DNA of 64,000 nucleotides from Acetobacteraceae bacterium. GTDB taxonomy: Bacteria; Pseudomonadota; Alphaproteobacteria; Acetobacterales; Acetobacteraceae. The translations under genes and the position numbers were made by a program. How positions within the stretch are numbered: the first letter of the stretch is position 1; each line of letters opens with the position of its first letter. Below the pieces are notes generated by a model that searched no databases, was not told the DNA's origin, and worked only from the letters and a program-made list of their open reading frames with translations. Positions 59,220 to 64,000 of this stretch are shown one piece after another. The DNA lies in the NCBI GenBank assembly GCA_025352375.1, contig JANXTL010000092.1, forward strand, positions 1-64,000. Direction: 5' to 3'.

Positions 59220-60128
59220 CTAAATATCCAGCGTGCCTCGCATTACCGGCACGCAATTGCCGGCAATCGTCGCGGTTACGGCGCCTTCCGCCGTTTTGCG
59301 GGCACCGCCGATCAACAGGCTGGGGCGGCCCATCTCGATGCCCTGCTCGATCTCGAAGTGCAAGGCGACATCCTCCCCGGGGGCCAAAGACACCAACAGT
59401 GCCGATAGCGCGGCGTTAGCGCTGCCGGTCGCCGGGTCTTCGAGCACCCCACCCAATGGTGCGAACATCCGCGTCCGTAGCGTCGTCGCATCGCCATCCT
59501 TGCGGACGTACAGGTGTAGATTGAACCGCGTTGCCAGTTCGGGGAACTGCGCCGCCGCGGCCCGGAATGCGCCAATGTCCGGTTGGGCTCGGGCCAAAGC
59601 GTCAAGATTCGCGACCTCCGCGATCACGAACGGCGTGCCCACCGAGGCAACCAGCGGCGTATGAGCGTTTGTCAGGAAATCGTCCTGGCTCAAGCCGGCG
59701 CAGGCAGCGACGACATTGGTTGGAATGGCGGACGTGACGGTCAGTGAATGCGGGGCGGAAATGCGTGCACCGACGATCGCCTTTGCGGCATCGCGGAGAA
59801 TATGAACCCGCACCAAACCGGCGATTTCCTCGAACGTGTAATGCTCAGGTGGGTTCGGGTCGGCGCAGGCGACTACGAAGCCGGTGCCCACGTTCGGATG
59901 GCCGGCAAATGGCATTTCGTATTTCGGGGTGAAGATACGAACGCGCGCGTGGTTTTGCGGGTTATCCGGGGGAAGGACGAACGTGGTTTCCGACAAGTTG
60001 AACTCGGTCGCGATGGACTGCATATCCCCGGCGGTGAGACCATGTGCGTTGGGAAACACGGCCAGCGGATTGCCCCCGAAACGCTCGCTGGTGAATACAT
60101 CGACCGTGACGAAATCGTAGCTCGGCAT
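59220..60128 (-). CDS. PhzF family isomerase/epimerase
   Basis: MPSYDFVTVDVFTSERFGGNPLAVFPNAHGL; MPFAGHPNVGTGFV; EDPATGSANAAL. Confidence 0.93.
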   Translation of the reverse strand: MPSYDFVTVDVFTSERFGGNPLAVFPNAHGLTAGDMQSIATEFNLSETTFVLPPDNPQNHARVRIFTPKYEMPFAGHPNVGTGFVVACADPNPPEHYTFEEIAGLVRVHILRDAAKAIVGARISAPHSLTVTSAIPTNVVAACAGLSQDDFLTNAHTPLVASVGTPFVIAEVANLDALARAQPDIGAFRAAAAQFPELATRFNLHLYVRKDGDATTLRTRMFAPLGGVLEDPATGSANAALSALLVSLAPGEDVALHFEIEQGIEMGRPSLLIGGARKTAEGAVTATIAGNCVPVMRGTLDI

Positions 60129-60229
60129 GAGGACCTCCATGAGTTCGTATCAGGGGTCTAGCACGAACGGGCCGGAATAAGTCGCACCGGAACGTCCATT
60201 CTGCCCCACCATGAATGTTCGGTTTATAC

Positions 60230-61801
60230 CTATAGTCGCCGGACGTCGTACCCTTGCACGAACCCTATGCGCGGCGCACTCAGGTTCCGGCTGTAGGCGT
60301 TCGGCTGATACTGCGCACCCAGCGGGATATATGGCACGTCGATCCACGCCCGCAACTGTATGGCCTCGCAGATTTTCATGCGGCTTGGCTGGTCCGGCGC
60401 TTCCAACCAGGCGGCACGCAGCGCCTCGATCTCCGGCGATGTTGGCCATCCCGGCCACGCTGCTTCCCCATTGCCGCGCAGGCCCAGATGGCCGGCGGGG
60501 TCGAAATTATTCACGCCGGTGATGCTGGAATAGAAGATGTTCCAGCCGCCGTCCTTTGGGGGTTTGCGGCTGTTCCGCCGCTGTACCGTGGTACCCCAGT
60601 CGACTGCCTGGAAATCGACGTTCATGCCGACCTTGCGCAACAGGTCGGCGCCCACGAGTGCCAGTCCCTGCAACGCCGGGTAATCGGTGGCGCCGAGCAT
60701 GATAACGGGCTCGTTGGTATATCCCGCCGCTTTCAGTTCACGGCGGACGCGATCGAGGTCGCGTTTACCAGCCAGAACTTCGAGCCCCGCGCTGTTCGCC
60801 ATCGGCGTGCCAGGGCTGAAGAACCCGACGCCGTCCTTCCAGAGCGTCCGGTCTTCGCCCAGCGAGGCGGTTTCGAACTCCGCCTGATCGATGCCCCATA
60901 GCAGGGCGCGCCGGATAGCGGGGTTATCGAAGGGCGGGTAGAGATGGTTGAACCGCATCAACGCGAGGGAACCACCGGGTTCCAGCACCGTGGTCGTCAG
61001 CTTCGGATTGGCGCGAATTTTCGGGAGCAGATCGGCGACCGGCTGCTGCACCCAATCCACTTCGCCATTGGCCAGCGCGTTTACCGCGGTCGATGCGTCT
61101 GGAATGACGTGCCATTCCACCCGAGGGAAATGGGCAATCTTAGGGCCGGCGGTGAATGTGGCCGGCGCACCTTCCCGTGGCACGTAAGCCGAGAAACGTT
61201 CGTAGACGACGCGGGAGCCGGGCACCCGTTCGGCAGTCACGAACCGGTAAGGGCCCGACCCCACCATCTCGGTCACCTGCTTGTTGGCGTCCGTGAGCGC
61301 CAGCCGTTCGGGCATTATGCACGGCATGGGTGTCGACGGTTTCCCCAGCGCGTTCGGCAGCAGCGGGAATGGCTTTTTCAGCCTGAAGCGAATGCGGTGG
61401 TCGTCCAGGGCGGACAACGCATCGGTCACGGCCATCAGAGCCTGCCCGAACGAGTCCTTCGCGCAATATCGACGGATCGACGCCACGCAGTCGCGGGCGA
61501 GCACCGGTGTGCCGTCATGGAACATCAGGCCTGGGCGCAGGGTCAGGGTCCAGCGGCGGCCGTCGTCCTCGGTGCTGTGCCCTGCCAGCATCTGAGGTTG
61601 CATCTGGTATGCGGCATCCATGCCATAGAGCGTGTCCCAGACCATATAGCCGTGGTTGCGCACCACGGTGGCAGTGGTGAACACGGGATCCAGGATCGGC
61701 AGATCGCCTTCCGGCACGATCTTCAGCGTATCGAGGCTTTGCGCCCGCGCGACAAATGGGGTGCTCATTGCGCCGGCAAGGATGTACCGGCGGCGGATCA
61801 A
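60230..61801 (-). CDS. ABC transporter substrate-binding protein, family 5 (peptide/opine-type)
   Basis: MVWDTLYGMDAAYQMQPQMLAGHSTEDDGRRWTLTLRPGLMFHDGTPV; start codon uncertain. Confidence 0.88.
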   Translation of the reverse strand: MIRRRYILAGAMSTPFVARAQSLDTLKIVPEGDLPILDPVFTTATVVRNHGYMVWDTLYGMDAAYQMQPQMLAGHSTEDDGRRWTLTLRPGLMFHDGTPVLARDCVASIRRYCAKDSFGQALMAVTDALSALDDHRIRFRLKKPFPLLPNALGKPSTPMPCIMPERLALTDANKQVTEMVGSGPYRFVTAERVPGSRVVYERFSAYVPREGAPATFTAGPKIAHFPRVEWHVIPDASTAVNALANGEVDWVQQPVADLLPKIRANPKLTTTVLEPGGSLALMRFNHLYPPFDNPAIRRALLWGIDQAEFETASLGEDRTLWKDGVGFFSPGTPMANSAGLEVLAGKRDLDRVRRELKAAGYTNEPVIMLGATDYPALQGLALVGADLLRKVGMNVDFQAVDWGTTVQRRNSRKPPKDGGWNIFYSSITGVNNFDPAGHLGLRGNGEAAWPGWPTSPEIEALRAAWLEAPDQPSRMKICEAIQLRAWIDVPYIPLGAQYQPNAYSRNLSAPRIGFVQGYDVRRL

Positions 61802-62541
61802 TGGAATGTCCGCCCACCGTCCACCGGCAGCGCGATGCCGGTCATGAACGACGATTCGTCGGAAGTCAGGAACAGAATCGCCGCCGCCAGTTCCTCCGGC
61901 TGGCCGTGCCGGCCCAGGGCGTAGCGCTGTGTAATCGCCGGATTGGGTGCGCCGTCGGCGGTGCGGATATGGGCGGCGGTCATCGCCGTCTCCACCGCGC
62001 CGGGGCAAACCGAGTTTACCCGGATCGCCGGCGCCAGCTCCATGGCGGCAGATTTAGTCAACCCGATCACGCCGGCTTTGGAGGCGACGTATGCGACGCT
62101 TCCCGGACCCGTGGGCATCAAGCCGACGCCGGAGGCGATGTTGACGATGGTCCCCTTCCCCGCCGCCCGCATGAACGGCTCGGCGGCCTGGATGACCAGG
62201 AAGGTGCCGGTCAGGTTCACCGCCAGCGTGCGGGCGAAAACGTCGTGCGGGGTATCGGCGATGCCGGTTTCCGACAGGATCCCAGCGGCGTTGACCAGAC
62301 CGTCCAGCCCGCCCATGGTCTCAGCCGCCTTGGCGACGGCGGCGGACACCGACGCTGGATCGGACACGTCGCAGGCGAAGGCCACGGCGCCGATTTCGTC
62401 GGCCACCGCTTTGGCGGCGTTATCGGAACGGTCGAGGACAGCGACCGCCGCGCCCTCCTGCCGGAAAAGCCGAGCGGTGGCGCGGCCGATGCCGGAGGCA
62501 CCGCCGGTGACGATGATTCTTCTTCCACTGAGACGTCCCAT
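61798..62541 (-). CDS. SDR family oxidoreductase
   Basis: MGRLSGRRIIVTGGASGIGRATARLFRQEGA; YVASKAGV; GGRTFH-stop. Confidence 0.9.
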   Translation of the reverse strand: MGRLSGRRIIVTGGASGIGRATARLFRQEGAAVAVLDRSDNAAKAVADEIGAVAFACDVSDPASVSAAVAKAAETMGGLDGLVNAAGILSETGIADTPHDVFARTLAVNLTGTFLVIQAAEPFMRAAGKGTIVNIASGVGLMPTGPGSVAYVASKAGVIGLTKSAAMELAPAIRVNSVCPGAVETAMTAAHIRTADGAPNPAITQRYALGRHGQPEELAAAILFLTSDESSFMTGIALPVDGGRTFH

Positions 62542-62558
62542 TGGTATTTCTCCTTGGC

Positions 62559-62675
62559 TAGACCATGATCGTTTGAGGTTGCATGCGATCTCGGCGTTGG
62601 ATCATGGTCTAAGCCTTTGTTTGAGAGGGTGATTCACGCCCGAGGTTGAAGTCAACCTCAGGCGATCACGCTCTA
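62559..62675 (+). repeat. MITE-like palindromic element family 1, copy D (117 bp)
   Basis: Same 117-bp sequence as copies A and B with loop differences. Confidence 0.9.
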
Positions 62676-64000
62676 GACCGGTTTCCAGGAACGATCGACC
62701 TCGACATCGATCAGGGTGGGTCCATCGTGTTTCAGCGCGGCTTCCAGCAGGTCCTGGAAGTCCGACAGCGTGTGCGACTTATGCGCGGTCAATCCGAGGC
62801 CTCGGGCCACACTCACGAAGTCGATGCGGGGCTTATCCAGCTCCATCCCGACATACAGATCGGCCTGCTGGGCCAAGCCTTTCATCGCGTTGGTGCGCTG
62901 CTTCAGGATTCGGTACGAGTAATTATTGATGATGACGAACACCATTTGCAGGTTTTCGCGCGCCGCTGTCCACAGGCCCTGGATTGTGTACATCGCCGAT
63001 CCGTCGCCGATCAGCGCGACCACCGGGCGGTCGGGCAGCGCCAGCTTGGCACCAATCGCCGCCGGCAACCCCCAGCCAATGCCGCCGCCGCGCATGCCGA
63101 AGAAGCTTTGGGGGTCATCGCTTTTCAGGAAGCGGCGCAAACCGTTACCCGACGACACGGTTTCGTCGATCACCACCGCCTCGGGCGGCAGCATACGGCC
63201 GATGACCTGCATCAGCGGCAACGGATGGATGGGGTGACGTTCGGCCAGTGCATCGGCCATGGCGTTCAATTTTGCCAGCGACGAGATGCCCTCGGTCCGC
63301 ACATGCGCAAGGCGCGAGATGGCAGACTGGGTTTCGGCCGCGGTGCGGGCTTTCAGGATCGCGGCGGTCAGTTCCGGCAGTGTGGTTTTCGGCTCGCCGA
63401 GGATGGCGACTTTTGCGGGGTAGTTTTTGCCCAGCTCCCACGGATCGGTATCGATATGGACGACCGGCATGCCCTCGGGCATCGATTCGACGTCACCGGG
63501 TAGCGACAATGTGAACAGGTCGGCGCCGACGGAGAGAAGAAAGTCATGCTGCATCAGCATGCCGCGAATGGCCGGCGGCAGCCGCACCAACGCGCCGCGA
63601 TACAGCGGGTGCGACGACGGGAACATGCACCGCGTTGCCATGCCTTCATCGTAGACCGGGGCGCCCAAGGCCTCGGCCAGTGCCACCAATTCCGACAAGG
63701 CGTTGCCCTGCGGCACGGCGTCGCCGGCGATAATCACCGGGCTTTTGGCCGCGGCGAGAAGCGCGGCAGCCTGGCCGATAGCCGTAATATCGCCGCGTAT
63801 GCCGCTGGCAATGCGGGTCGGTTCGCCAAGGTCCAGGTCGGCGCTATCGGTCAGGATGTCGCCGGGCAGCGACAGGAACACCGGGCCCATAGGCGGCGCC
63901 AGTGCGGTCTTGGCGGCGCGATGGATGGCGCGCGGCAGATCCTCCAGGCGGCGCACTTCCTCCGACCATTTCACAAAGGGGCGGGCAATCACCGGCAGAT
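62673..64000 (-). CDS. thiamine pyrophosphate-dependent enzyme (acetolactate synthase/benzoylformate decarboxylase-like), truncated by window edge
   Basis: MGPVFLSLPGDIL; GDGSAMYTIQGLWTAARENLQMVFVIINNYSY TPP motif; stop TAG at the repeat terminus. Confidence 0.88.
   Translation of the reverse strand, partial: LPVIARPFVKWSEEVRRLEDLPRAIHRAAKTALAPPMGPVFLSLPGDILTDSADLDLGEPTRIASGIRGDITAIGQAAALLAAAKSPVIIAGDAVPQGNALSELVALAEALGAPVYDEGMATRCMFPSSHPLYRGALVRLPPAIRGMLMQHDFLLSVGADLFTLSLPGDVESMPEGMPVVHIDTDPWELGKNYPAKVAILGEPKTTLPELTAAILKARTAAETQSAISRLAHVRTEGISSLAKLNAMADALAERHPIHPLPLMQVIGRMLPPEAVVIDETVSSGNGLRRFLKSDDPQSFFGMRGGGIGWGLPAAIGAKLALPDRPVVALIGDGSAMYTIQGLWTAARENLQMVFVIINNYSYRILKQRTNAMKGLAQQADLYVGMELDKPRIDFVSVARGLGLTAHKSHTLSDFQDLLEAALKHDGPTLIDVEVDRSWKPV

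Overview
High-GC chromosomal window, most like an alphaproteobacterium of the Acetobacteraceae/Rhodospirillales type (inference from gene content only). The backbone is mostly ordinary. It includes a left-end catabolic cluster (SDR, alpha/beta hydrolase, FAH, LLM oxidoreductase, enoyl-CoA hydratase, GST), epmA/epmB, guaA, a gltX-like gene, a sugar ABC importer without its ATPase, pyrE, motAB, fliK/flgD, membrane glycosyltransferases, nadA-nadC, thiD, glmM, and the conserved folP-ftsH-tilS-ybgF-pal-tolBARQ-ybgC-ruvB block. The right end has a DUF4167 gene, prmC, phzF, a family 5 SBP, an SDR and a TPP enzyme. Three layers look unusual. (1) An accessory segment at about 12.5-16.8 kb lies downstream of guaA. 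It is punctuated by two displaced guaA 3'-end sequences (encoding IEWD-stop and IEWA-stop) and carries an orphan antitoxin-like gene, an HNH-type protein, and a three-gene operon of DUF1778 antitoxin, GNAT toxin and an uncharacterised Cys/His-motif protein. (2) Two families of short bipartite palindromic MITE-like elements are present, one with four 117-bp copies and one with two 111-bp copies. They share a spacer motif, have recognisable target sites and land repeatedly on stop codons. (3) A repeat-bounded patch at 6.3-8.7 kb holds a tiny lipoprotein, an orphan 393-aa gene and an IS66-like remnant. All calls come from reading the sequence and the supplied ORFs; no database search was run.
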